Assembly: GCF_014838715.1 (NCBI RefSeq)
Contig: NZ_CP061947.1
Span: 5,260,001 to 5,324,000 of the forward strand
From: Algoriphagus sp. Y33
GTDB lineage: Bacteria > Bacteroidota > Bacteroidia > Cytophagales > Cyclobacteriaceae
Reading direction: 5' to 3'
DNA length: 64,000 nt
A program made the position numbers and the translations under genes. How positions within the stretch are numbered: position 1 is the stretch's first letter; every line of letters starts with the position of its first letter. Below, piece by piece: positions 8,497 through 17,628 of the stretch. Under the pieces are notes generated by a model, which had not been told where the DNA came from, ran no database searches, and saw only the letters and a program-made list of their open reading frames with translations.

Positions 8497-9199
8497 CCAT
8501 GTTTGTGAAAATTTGATTTACGTCATCATCTTCTTCCATCTTTTCGATCATCTTATTGATAATCTCTTCCTGCTCTTCATCGAGCTCGGTAAGAGTAGAC
8601 GGGAAGCGCTGAAAATCTGCGCTGATTACTTCTATATTTTTTTCTTCAAGCACTTTCTGCATGGTTCCGAAATCCTCAAATTCGGTGTACACGAAGATCT
8701 CTCCTTCATTTTCAGCTATATCAACCAATCCGAAATCAATTAACTCAAACTCCAGTTCTTCTAAGTCGAAGTCCCCTTTAGCGAATCGGAATACCGCTTT
8801 TCTGTCAAACATGAAGACCACAGAACCGGAAGTGCCCAAGGAGCCGCCGGCTTTGGAGAAATAGCTTCTCACATTTGCTACAGTTCTATTGATATTATCC
8901 GTGGAGGTTTCTACCACAACCGCAATTCCAAAAGGACCGTAACCTTCATAAACCACTTCTTCGTAGTCTTTTTCGTCCTTATTAGAAGCACGCTTGATAG
9001 CTGCCTCTATTCTGTCTTTGGGCATTTGGGCTCCCTTGGCATTTTGAATTATTGTGCGAAGTCTCGGGTTCGAAGCGGGATCGGGGCCTCCCGATTTCAC
9101 CGCCATTACAATTTCTTTTCCCAGACGCGTAAAAACTTTGGACATTTTGTCCCAACGCTTGAATTTTCTTTCTTTTCTGAATTCAAATGCTCTTCCCAT
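8492..9199 (-). CDS. YebC/PmpR-family protein (TACO1-like)
   Basis: This 235-residue protein matches the YebC/TACO1 family along its whole length: the basic start GRAFEFRKERKFKRWDKMSKVFTRLGKEI, SGGPDPASNPRLRTIIQNAKGAQMPKDRIEAAIKRA, YEGYGPFGIAVVVETSTDNINRT and GGSLGTSGSVVFMFDR. Family members are described as DNA-binding regulators or, more recently, as translation factors easing ribosome stalling on proline-rich stretches; the sequence does not choose between these. The C-terminal acidic tail (EEQEEIINKMIEKMEEDDDV) is long. It lies upstream of yjjX on the same strand but is separated from it by a terminator. Confidence 0.94.
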   Translation of the reverse strand: MGRAFEFRKERKFKRWDKMSKVFTRLGKEIVMAVKSGGPDPASNPRLRTIIQNAKGAQMPKDRIEAAIKRASNKDEKDYEEVVYEGYGPFGIAVVVETSTDNINRTVANVRSYFSKAGGSLGTSGSVVFMFDRKAVFRFAKGDFDLEELEFELIDFGLVDIAENEGEIFVYTEFEDFGTMQKVLEEKNIEVISADFQRFPSTLTELDEEQEEIINKMIEKMEEDDDVNQIFTNMA

Positions 9200-9344
9200 G
9201 GTTATTGATATTTGGCTAGCAAAATTAGCAAATCTTTTCGTTTAGGGTGAAAAATGGCGGCTTCCAAATAAAGTTTTGGTAATTTCCCGCAAGAAATCTG
9301 CCCAAAATAGATCGTAAATCGTAAGCACTAAAAACACTTTCAAC

Positions 9345-10676
9345 ATGTCGGATTTTCTATCCCAACCCCTTCCAAATATTCCTAAATCGGATTTACCAAA
9401 AGTAGTGATCATAGGAGCCGGTTTTGGTGGGCTAAAGCTGGCCATGAAGTTGATGAATAAGCAGTTTCAGGTGATTTTATTGGACAAGCATAATTATCAT
9501 CAATTTCAGCCATTGTTCTATCAGGTTGCCACAGCAGGGCTAGAGCCCAGCGCGATTTCTTTCCCTCTGCGTAAGGTATTTCATGGATCCAAGAATGTGA
9601 CTTTCCGGATGGCGCAGGTCGATCATTTTGATCCGAAAATCAAGCGAGTCTACACAGATATGGGTTATCTGGATTACACGTATCTGGTGATGGCTATGGG
9701 AGCTGATACCAACTATTTTGGTTCCAAAAGTATAGAAGAGACTTCCTCTCCCATGAAGACAGTGTCTGAGGCACTGTATATCCGAAATAAGATAATTTCT
9801 AATTACGAGCGGGCTATTAATATTGAGAAAGAAGAAGACCGCAAGTCCCTTATGAACGTGGTGATTGTGGGAGGAGGGCCAACTGGTGTAGAACTAGCCG
9901 GTGCAATGGCGGATCTGAGAAATACTGTATTGCCGAAGGATTACCCTGAGCTCAATTTTCACAACATGAAGATTGTACTCATAGAAGCAGGTCCTGAATT
10001 GTTGGGGCCTATGTCCAAAGAGTCTAAAGAAAGTGCTTTAAAGTACCTTCAGGATTTGGGTGTAGAGGTAATGCTGAACACCATGGTGAAGGATTATGAC
10101 GGCAATGAAGTAATACTCGCGGATAAAGAAGTGATACAGACTCAGACATTGTTATGGGCAGCTGGTATTAAACCTAACAGAATAGGGGGGTTAGAAGAGG
10201 CTAATTATGCTCCGAACGGAAGGATTTTCGTAGATGATTTCTCAGAAATAAAAGGATGTCCGGGTGTTTATGCATTAGGAGATATCAGCTTAATGACTCA
10301 GGAAACTTATCCCAAAGGGCATCCGCAGGTCGCACAGGTAGCAATTCAGCAGGCAGTCTGTCTGGCTCATAATCTCCACAAAATAGAACAGGGGAAGGAG
10401 AAGAGGGCTTTTAAGTACAAGGATCTGGGATCCATGGCGACAGTAGGAAGGAAACTGGCGGTGGTGGATTTGCCTTTTATAAAGTTTCAGGGAATATTGG
10501 CCTGGTTTACCTGGTTGTTTGTTCATCTGATGGCTATTCTCGGTGTGAAAAATAAACTGTTTATATTCCTTGATTGGTCTTGGAACTACCTGAGCTTTGA
10601 CCCCAGTCTGAGGTTACTGATAAAGCCAAAGGCGGTACGGCCCAGTGAGGAGAAGGCAATGACTGAGGAGAGGTAG
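9345..10676 (+). CDS. ndh: type II NADH dehydrogenase (NDH-2)
   Basis: This 443-residue FAD enzyme transfers electrons from NADH to quinone without pumping protons. The first Rossmann fold binds FAD (VVIIGAGFGGLKLAMKL, about 20-37) and the second binds NADH (VVIVGGGPTGVELAGAM, about 167-185). The motif HNYHQFQPLFYQVATAGLEPSAI and the late AGIKPN and GVYALGDI segments are typical. The C-terminal region (about 375-430) contains hydrophobic and aromatic helices (ILAWFTWLFVHLMAILGV) that attach the enzyme to the inner membrane, as in known NDH-2 proteins. It appears monocistronic or is followed by the small exported protein 90 bp downstream. Confidence 0.92.
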   Translation: MSDFLSQPLPNIPKSDLPKVVIIGAGFGGLKLAMKLMNKQFQVILLDKHNYHQFQPLFYQVATAGLEPSAISFPLRKVFHGSKNVTFRMAQVDHFDPKIKRVYTDMGYLDYTYLVMAMGADTNYFGSKSIEETSSPMKTVSEALYIRNKIISNYERAINIEKEEDRKSLMNVVIVGGGPTGVELAGAMADLRNTVLPKDYPELNFHNMKIVLIEAGPELLGPMSKESKESALKYLQDLGVEVMLNTMVKDYDGNEVILADKEVIQTQTLLWAAGIKPNRIGGLEEANYAPNGRIFVDDFSEIKGCPGVYALGDISLMTQETYPKGHPQVAQVAIQQAVCLAHNLHKIEQGKEKRAFKYKDLGSMATVGRKLAVVDLPFIKFQGILAWFTWLFVHLMAILGVKNKLFIFLDWSWNYLSFDPSLRLLIKPKAVRPSEEKAMTEER

Positions 10677-10766
10677 GTTTAAGATTTGTTAACAAAAACT
10701 CTTTGGGGTCAGATTAAACTGCTAAAGACCAGTTCGGTCTAACTCATGCAACTAAACAACGGACAC

Positions 10767-11189
10767 ATGAACAAATGGATTTTCGCTACAGGACTGATGG
10801 TAATGATCAGCCTTAGCACAATGGCGCAAAGAAAAGGAGGAGAAAGACCCAGTGCAGAAGATAGAGCTAAAAAAAGCACGGAACGCATGGCGGAGTCACT
10901 CTCCCTCACTGATGCTCAACAGGAACAAATCTTGGCTATCAATTTAGCGTTTGCTAAAAAGAATGAGGCTGAAAGAAAAGTTGAAATGGAAGCCCGTAAG
11001 TCAATTGTGGAAGCGAAAAGAGCAGAGTTGAAAGAACAAGATGCTAAAATTCAGGCAGTTTTGACTGAGGAACAAAGAGCGAAATGGACCGAAATCAAGG
11101 CTGAAAAAATGAATGATCGCAAGCGAGGCAGACCAAAGGCGCAAATAGAAGGGGATCCTCGAAAGGGAAAAAGATCCGGCGATAACTAA
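10767..11189 (+). CDS. small exported LTxxQ-type helical protein (DUF4890-like)
   Basis: From the preferred ATG at 10767 the product is 140 residues, beginning with a signal peptide (MNKWIFATGLMVMISLSTMA, cleaved before QRKGG). The ATG at 10746 would add seven polar residues in front of it. The mature part is almost entirely charged helix with two LTxxQ-like motifs (SLTDAQQEQI near 45 and VLTEEQRAKW near 100), the arrangement seen in Spy/CpxP-like and DUF4890 periplasmic proteins. The C-terminus is strongly basic. A periplasmic chaperone or stress role is possible only by analogy. Confidence 0.75.
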   Translation: MNKWIFATGLMVMISLSTMAQRKGGERPSAEDRAKKSTERMAESLSLTDAQQEQILAINLAFAKKNEAERKVEMEARKSIVEAKRAELKEQDAKIQAVLTEEQRAKWTEIKAEKMNDRKRGRPKAQIEGDPRKGKRSGDN

Positions 11190-11192
11190 AAA

Positions 11193-11228
11193 CAGAAAGC
11201 CTTTCCAAGTAAACGGGAAGGCTTTCTG
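11193..11228. terminator. bidirectional intrinsic terminator
   Basis: A 14-bp stem with one G-T wobble (11193-11206 with 11215-11228) and an 8-base loop sits between the ends of the convergent genes 10767-11189 and gltD. On the minus strand it is followed by five T, so it should stop the gltBD transcript. Confidence 0.85.
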
Positions 11229-11270
11229 GTTCTTACATCTTTATCAAAAGACGAAATAGGCTATTTATTC

Positions 11271-12743
11271 TTATCCTTCAATCTCTTCCTCCACCTGGAA
11301 GAAAGATTCGTCTTTCTGAGGAAGAGCGGATTTTCCCATTAGATATTCATCCACTTTCACGGCAGCTTCTCTGCCTTCGGATATTGCCCAGACAACTAGG
11401 GATTGACCTCTGCGCATATCGCCGGCCAAGAAGACTTTAGAATTTGTGCTTTGGTAATTTTTAGATTTTGGAAGCGTATTTTCCATAGCTTCTACTCCAA
11501 ACGCTTCTAGTAATCCATTCTGGGCAGGACCAGTGTAGCCAATAGCCAAGAATGCCAAGTCACACGGAACAGTTCTTTCAGTTCCTGCGATTTCTTCAAA
11601 GACCATGCGACCATCTTTGTGAACCCATTCCAGATCAACCAGACTTAAGCCTGTCACTTGACCTTCCCCATCCACTACAAATTCTTTAGTAAGAACAGAG
11701 AATACCCTTTCGGCACCTTCTTCATGGGAACTGGATGTTCTCAAGGTCATAGGCCATTCAGGCCATGGATTAAGTGTGTTTCTCTGTTGAGGCGGTTTAG
11801 GTAGCAACTCAAGCTGCATAATCGATGCTGCTCCATGTCTATTCGAAGTACCTATACAGTCACTTCCTGTATCACCGCCACCGATTACGATCACATGTTT
11901 CCCTTTTGCGGAAATAGGATTTTCGCTGATTTCTCCAGACACTACTTTGTTTTGCTGACCTAGAAATTCCATGGCAAAGTGAACACCCTTAGATTGGGAT
12001 CCTTTTATATTCAGGCCTCTAGGTTGCCCTGCCCCTGTTGAAAGCACTACGGCATCGAAATTTTTGAGAATATTATCCGCTTTGATGTTGAAACCTATCT
12101 CGGTGTTGCAAGAGAAAATTACACCTTCTTGTTTCATGAATTCGATGCGACGATCAATGACCCATTTTTCTAACTTGAAATCAGGGATCCCGAATCGAAG
12201 CAAACCTCCCGGTTTGGAATCTTTTTCGAAAAGCGTCACTTCATGTCCCGCCTGATTAAGCTGATCTGCAGCAGCTAGTCCTGCAGGTCCCGAGCCAATT
12301 ACAGCTACAGTTTTACCTGTCCTTGTTTTCGGTGGATTTGCTTTGATCAAGCCCAGCTCATAAGCTTTCTCCGCAATGTTCTTTTCTATCAATTCGATCG
12401 CCACAGGATCCTTGTTGATCCCTAATACGCAGCTAGCTTCACATGGAGCAGGACAGATCCTCCCGGTGAATTCGGGAAAATTGTTTGTGCTCCTTAGTAT
12501 TTTGATCGCTTGCTCCCACTCATTCTTGTAAACCGCATCATTGAAATCCGGAATGACATTTCCAAGTGGGCAGCCACTGTGACAAAACGGTACACCGCAA
12601 TCCATGCACCTTGCCGCCTGATTATTTAATTTTTCGCCCGAGAAAGGCTCATATATTTCCTTGTAGTCACCTATTCTAGCTTTCGCATCACGGGTAACAG
12701 GGGTTTCTCTCTTAAATTGAATAAATCCTTCTTTCGCTCCCAT
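11271..12743 (-). CDS. gltD: glutamate synthase, small (beta) subunit
   Basis: This 490-residue subunit supplies electrons from NAD(P)H to GltB through FAD and iron-sulfur clusters. The N-terminal cysteine-rich region is intact (CMDCGVPFCHSGCPLGNVIPDF at about 41-62 and CPAPCEASCVLGI at about 96-108). The FAD site is AVIGSGPAGLAAADQL (about 147-162) and the NADPH site VIGGGDTGSDC (about 288-298). The terminal LAFLAIGYTGP and KVFLAGDMRRGQSLVVWAISEGREAA motifs are standard. It begins one base after the gltB stop codon, so the two subunits are coupled and made in stoichiometric amounts. Confidence 0.97.
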   Translation of the reverse strand: MGAKEGFIQFKRETPVTRDAKARIGDYKEIYEPFSGEKLNNQAARCMDCGVPFCHSGCPLGNVIPDFNDAVYKNEWEQAIKILRSTNNFPEFTGRICPAPCEASCVLGINKDPVAIELIEKNIAEKAYELGLIKANPPKTRTGKTVAVIGSGPAGLAAADQLNQAGHEVTLFEKDSKPGGLLRFGIPDFKLEKWVIDRRIEFMKQEGVIFSCNTEIGFNIKADNILKNFDAVVLSTGAGQPRGLNIKGSQSKGVHFAMEFLGQQNKVVSGEISENPISAKGKHVIVIGGGDTGSDCIGTSNRHGAASIMQLELLPKPPQQRNTLNPWPEWPMTLRTSSSHEEGAERVFSVLTKEFVVDGEGQVTGLSLVDLEWVHKDGRMVFEEIAGTERTVPCDLAFLAIGYTGPAQNGLLEAFGVEAMENTLPKSKNYQSTNSKVFLAGDMRRGQSLVVWAISEGREAAVKVDEYLMGKSALPQKDESFFQVEEEIEG

Positions 12744-12744
12744 T

Positions 12745-15700
12745 TTACGCCAACGATTTTGATTGTTCTAATGCTCTTTTCTCTAAAACTGCCTTGTAAT
12801 CTCTAGGAATTACCTTGATGAATTTCTCTTTGGATTTATCCCAATCTTCAAGGAATTTAGTGCCTAAGCCTGACTTGGTCAGTTTCACGTGTCTTTTGAG
12901 GAATGTCTTGATTGTAGTGAAATCCTCCTCTTCCAGAATATCTATATCTACCAATTCCGGGTTGATTTCAGTGATGTATTCTTTGAGAATATAAGCTATT
13001 CCACCGCTCATTCCTGCGGCAAAGTTCCTTCCGATTTCTCCAAGGTTTACCACCAATCCGCCTGTCATGTATTCGCAGCCATGATCGCCTATTCCTTCTA
13101 CTACGGTGTGAACACCGGAATTTCTTACACAGAATCGCTCTCCTCCTTTTCCATTGATATATGCTTCTCCGGAAGTAGCACCATAGAACGCCACGTTACC
13201 GATGATGATATTTTCTTCTGGAGCGAATTTGGCATTTCTACTAGGATAAACAATCAATTTGCCTCCGGAAAGTCCTTTTCCGAAATAATCATTCGCCTCA
13301 CCTTCCAGCTCAAAGTTTACTCCTTTGGTAAGGAACCCGCCGAAAGTCTGACCTGCAGAACCTGTAAATTTGAAATTGATTGTATCCTCCGGCAATCCTG
13401 GACTTCCGTATATTTTAGAAATTTCATTGGAAAGCATGGCACCTACTGACCTGTCTATATTCTTGATCTGGAAACTTCCGGATGAAGCCATCGCTTGTTC
13501 AAGGGAAGGGTGGGCAGCTTTAATCAACTGACGGTCCAACACCCTTTTCAGTTCGAATTCCTGATCGATTTGCTTGTGAATACCCACGTGATCCGGAACT
13601 TCCACCTTGTGGAAAATAGGGCTTAGGTCTACTTTGTCCCATTTCCAGTGATTCAAATGACCCGTAGACTGAAGGACGTTGCTTTGACCTACCATCTCGT
13701 CAATGGTACGGAATCCAAGTGAAGCCATGATCTCTCTTAGATCCTGCACCAGGAATTGGAAATAATTCACCACGTGATCCGGATCTCCTGTGAACAGTTT
13801 TCTCAAGTCTGGATTTTGGGTTGCAATACCTACCGGGCAGGTGTTTAGATGGCATTTTCTCATCATGATACAACCCTCTACTACAAGCGCTGCGGTAGAA
13901 ATACCCCATTCTTCAGCTCCCAAAAGTGTCGCAATAGCAAGATCACGGCCAGTTCTGAGTTGACCATCGGTTTGAAGGACCACACGGCTACGTAAGTTGT
14001 TTTTCACCAAGGTTTGGTGGGCTTCCGACAGGCCAAGCTCCCAAGGCAAACCTGCGTGGCGTATAGAACTCAACGGAGAAGCTCCGGTTCCACCATCAGC
14101 ACCTGAGATTAGGATCACATCAGCCATGGCTTTTGCCACACCCGCTGCCACAGTACCTACACCGGCTTGAGAAACAAGCTTAACGTTGATTCTGGCTTTT
14201 CTATTTGCATTTTTTAAATCGAAGATCAGTTGAGCCAAATCCTCGATGGAATAAATATCGTGGTGAGGTGGGGGTGAGATCAACCCCACTCCCGGAGTGG
14301 AATGCCTTACTCTGCCTATCCAGTCATCTACTTTATGTCCGGGAAGCTGACCGCCTTCTCCGGGCTTGGCTCCCTGTGCCATTTTGATTTGTAGTTCGGC
14401 TGCATTTGCAAGGTAATTACTCGTAACCCCGAATCTGCCTGAGGCTACCTGCTTGATTGCCGAGCGCTCCCAGTCCCCATTCTCTTTTTTGGCAAAACGG
14501 ATCTCATCTTCTCCTCCTTCTCCTGAGTTACTCTTAGCACCGATTCTATTCATGGCTATTGCCAATGTAGAATGGGCTTCATGGGAAATCGAACCAAAAG
14601 ACATGGCTCCGGTAGCAAATCTACGCATGATGGAAGATGCCGGTTCTACTTCGTCTATCGGAACAGTGATTCGTTTTTTGAATTCAAATAAGCCTCTTAA
14701 TGTCAAGGCATCTTTACTTTGCTCATTTATCTTTGCTGCAAATTTCTTGTACAGACCATAGTCATTTAAGCGGGTAGATTTCTGTAGTAAGTGGATTGTT
14801 TCAGGATTGAACAAGTGTTTTTCACCTCTTCTCTTCCATTGGTACACGCCACCCTGTTCTAGAATCGGGGATTCTGTTTCGTAAGCCGCTCTGTGGCGTA
14901 TTAATACTTCCTCTGCCAATTCATCAAAGGATATACCGGAGATTCTCGATATCGTTCCTTTGAAGCACCTGTCGATCACATCAGGCCCCAAGCCTATTGC
15001 TTCGAAAATCTGCGCACTTTGATACGATTGAAGAGTACTTATTCCCATTTTGGAAAGAACTTTCAATAGCCCTTTTCCTATCGCAGCCTGATAGTTTGAA
15101 AAGAGTTTCTTCTGGTTTTTGGCATTTGGCAGTTCTCCCTTTTCAAACATGTCCAATAGCGACTCCAGTGCCATGTATGGATTGATGGCAGAAGCCCCGT
15201 AGCCTATGGCAGTGGCGAAATGATGTGTTTCACGGATATCTCCGGATTCCAACACCAACCCGGCACTGGTTCTGATTTTCTTTTTGACCAGATGATGATG
15301 GACAGCTCCTATTGCCAATAGAGAGGGAATAGGCGCATATTCTTCGTTGCCGTTGCGGTCGGAAATAATAATAATGTTTTTCCCTTCGCTTATCGCTTTC
15401 TCCGCTTCATTACAAAGCTTGTCGAGAGCTTCCAATAGCCTTCCCGGCTTATGATCCGCAAGGAAATGACTAGATAGAGTAGCACACCTGTAACCCTGCC
15501 CTTCCATCTTTTGAATCTTTTCCAGATCCTCATTCAGAAGTACGGGCTGGGAAATGTGGATTTGACGGGTATGTTTTGGGCTTTCTTCCAAAATATTCTG
15601 TCCCACGCCTAATCGGGTGAATAGGGACATAACCAGACGTTCACGGATAGGATCAATCGGCGGATTACTTACCTGGGCAAACAGCTGCTTGAAGTAATTG

Positions 15701-17235
15701 GAAATATGCTGACTCTCTTTGGATAGAACGGCCAAAGGAGTATCCGCTCCCATGGAGCCAATTGCTTCATAGGCAGTATCTCCCATAGGGCTTAATACTA
15801 CTTTGAGCTCCTCAGAAGTATATCCAAAAATAGTTTGGTGTTTCTTAATATTCTCAGTAGAATATGGATGCGTCAGTGTTTTAGGATCATCTTCAAGACG
15901 AAGTTTAATTCTTTGATCTGCAACCCATTGCTCATAAGGTTGCTTGCGGCAAATCTCGCCTTTCACTTCTTCATCAAATAGCACGCGTCCTTTTTCTAAA
16001 TCAGCCCAAATCATTCTTCCAGGACTGATACGGCCTTTTTCTAGTATAGTAGCTTCACGAATAGGTAGTGCTCCAGCTTCCGAAGATAAGATTAGCCGCT
16101 GATCTTTAGTGATGAAATATCTAAGCGGACGCAATCCATTTCTATCCAATGTCGCTCCTACAGATTTTCCATCTGTAAATAGCAAAGCTGCTGGACCATC
16201 CCAAGGTTCAACGAGGGAAGCATGGAATTTATAGAAGGATTTTCTATCACGATCCATGACTTCATTATCCTGCCAAGCTTCTGGCACGAGCATCATCATG
16301 GCATGAGGGAGAGATCTACCGCTCAATGTCAGTAGTTCTACCATCGCGTCAAGATTCGCAGAATCCGACTTTTGTTTATCGGTAATAGGCATCAATCTGG
16401 AAAGCTCCTCATCAGTGAAATACTTCGATTTCATAAGGTTTTCCTTCGATTTCATCTTATTCAAATTCCCTTTGATCGTATTGATCTCACCATTGTGAGA
16501 TAGGAAACGGAACGGTTGGGCTAGTCTCCAGTTTGGAAACGTATTAGTGGAAAATCGGGAGTGAACTATTGCAAATGCGGAGCCTATACGCGGATTCTGT
16601 AAGTCCTTATAGAAAGCCAACACTTGGTCAGTTCTTAGCTGTCCTTTATATATAAGTGTCTGGCTACTTAAGCTGGCAAAATAGAATGACTGATTTACTC
16701 CTGGGATCTTGGTGTTGATTTCCGAAGTAGAATAGTTTCTCAGTACATACAGCTTACGCTCTAACTCTATTCCAGTCAGGCCTTTTTTGTGCTTGACAAA
16801 GAGCTGCTCAATATTAGGCATTACCTCCAATGCTCCCGAACCGGGAACAGTCTCATCCACTGGAACTGATCGATAGCCGATCAACTCAAAGCCCAACTCC
16901 TCAATCAGCTGGTTAAGTAGTTCTTTTGATTTGTGGAATAACTGCTTATTCTTTGGAAAGAAAGTCATTCCCACACCGTATGATCCAACTTCCGGAAGCT
17001 CAATTTCAGTGCGCGCAGTGATATCTTTTAGGAACTGATGTGGTACCTGGATTAATATGCCCGCTCCATCTCCGGTCTTAGGATCAGATCCACGACCACC
17101 ACGGTGCTCCATATTGCTAAGCATATATAAGGCATCGCTAATCGTCTCATGTGAGGGTACTGCGCTCAGATCAACAACCGCACCTATACCGCAGGAGTCA
17201 TGCTCAAACTCCGATCGATACAAACCTTCTTGCAT
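12745..17235 (-). CDS. gltB: glutamate synthase, large (alpha) subunit
   Basis: The enzyme makes two glutamates from glutamine and 2-oxoglutarate, the second half of ammonium assimilation. I prefer the ATG at 17235 (1496 residues), because it gives the short propeptide MQEGLYRSEFEHDS just ahead of the conserved Cys of CGIGAV, which becomes the N-terminal nucleophile after cleavage; an upstream ATG at 17268 is possible. Domains in order are class II glutamine amidotransferase (to about 430), central domain, the FMN-binding synthase domain with GGxGxSPLSSIRHAGLPWELGL and the 3Fe-4S ligands in CIMMRKCHLNTCPVG, and the GXGXG beta-helix (about 1240-1490). gltD follows at once. Confidence 0.97.
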   Translation of the reverse strand: MQEGLYRSEFEHDSCGIGAVVDLSAVPSHETISDALYMLSNMEHRGGRGSDPKTGDGAGILIQVPHQFLKDITARTEIELPEVGSYGVGMTFFPKNKQLFHKSKELLNQLIEELGFELIGYRSVPVDETVPGSGALEVMPNIEQLFVKHKKGLTGIELERKLYVLRNYSTSEINTKIPGVNQSFYFASLSSQTLIYKGQLRTDQVLAFYKDLQNPRIGSAFAIVHSRFSTNTFPNWRLAQPFRFLSHNGEINTIKGNLNKMKSKENLMKSKYFTDEELSRLMPITDKQKSDSANLDAMVELLTLSGRSLPHAMMMLVPEAWQDNEVMDRDRKSFYKFHASLVEPWDGPAALLFTDGKSVGATLDRNGLRPLRYFITKDQRLILSSEAGALPIREATILEKGRISPGRMIWADLEKGRVLFDEEVKGEICRKQPYEQWVADQRIKLRLEDDPKTLTHPYSTENIKKHQTIFGYTSEELKVVLSPMGDTAYEAIGSMGADTPLAVLSKESQHISNYFKQLFAQVSNPPIDPIRERLVMSLFTRLGVGQNILEESPKHTRQIHISQPVLLNEDLEKIQKMEGQGYRCATLSSHFLADHKPGRLLEALDKLCNEAEKAISEGKNIIIISDRNGNEEYAPIPSLLAIGAVHHHLVKKKIRTSAGLVLESGDIRETHHFATAIGYGASAINPYMALESLLDMFEKGELPNAKNQKKLFSNYQAAIGKGLLKVLSKMGISTLQSYQSAQIFEAIGLGPDVIDRCFKGTISRISGISFDELAEEVLIRHRAAYETESPILEQGGVYQWKRRGEKHLFNPETIHLLQKSTRLNDYGLYKKFAAKINEQSKDALTLRGLFEFKKRITVPIDEVEPASSIMRRFATGAMSFGSISHEAHSTLAIAMNRIGAKSNSGEGGEDEIRFAKKENGDWERSAIKQVASGRFGVTSNYLANAAELQIKMAQGAKPGEGGQLPGHKVDDWIGRVRHSTPGVGLISPPPHHDIYSIEDLAQLIFDLKNANRKARINVKLVSQAGVGTVAAGVAKAMADVILISGADGGTGASPLSSIRHAGLPWELGLSEAHQTLVKNNLRSRVVLQTDGQLRTGRDLAIATLLGAEEWGISTAALVVEGCIMMRKCHLNTCPVGIATQNPDLRKLFTGDPDHVVNYFQFLVQDLREIMASLGFRTIDEMVGQSNVLQSTGHLNHWKWDKVDLSPIFHKVEVPDHVGIHKQIDQEFELKRVLDRQLIKAAHPSLEQAMASSGSFQIKNIDRSVGAMLSNEISKIYGSPGLPEDTINFKFTGSAGQTFGGFLTKGVNFELEGEANDYFGKGLSGGKLIVYPSRNAKFAPEENIIIGNVAFYGATSGEAYINGKGGERFCVRNSGVHTVVEGIGDHGCEYMTGGLVVNLGEIGRNFAAGMSGGIAYILKEYITEINPELVDIDILEEEDFTTIKTFLKRHVKLTKSGLGTKFLEDWDKSKEKFIKVIPRDYKAVLEKRALEQSKSLA

Positions 17236-17628
17236 TTTTATAGAATTTATTAGGTTCAAAATTTCCAAAAATTACAGAAAAAAATTGTCCTATTAAAATT
17301 ACGGCAACAAAACGGCTGCTTTAGTGCCTTATTTTTTATGGATTTTGACTTTTTTGATTTTTTGGCAATTAACTTTTTGGTATGTAAAATAGAACAACCT
17401 TGTAAAATTTATAGCACAATTAGAAGAAACAGGGTGCTTTTTTAGCCAAATCTGAAAAAAAATATGCGAAAGTTCCTTTTTTTGGATGTGAAAAAATGGA
17501 GCCAAAAAAAATAAAATTATTTTCCGTAATTTTTATGGCTAACTCTCCGAATCACTGGCCAGTCATCGTTGAAAAGAATATTATTCTGAATAATTGGAAA
17601 AACTAAGAATATTGCAATTGGCTGTTTC
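17236..17628. other. 393-bp AT-rich intergenic region upstream of gltB
   Basis: This stretch separates the gltB start from the end of the gldE gene and should hold the gltB promoter on the minus strand. It is rich in A and T runs. I see no clear TAnnTTTG-type -7 box, no ORF and no strong terminator hairpin. A gldD gene, which commonly follows gldE in gliding Bacteroidota, is not here. Confidence 0.5.
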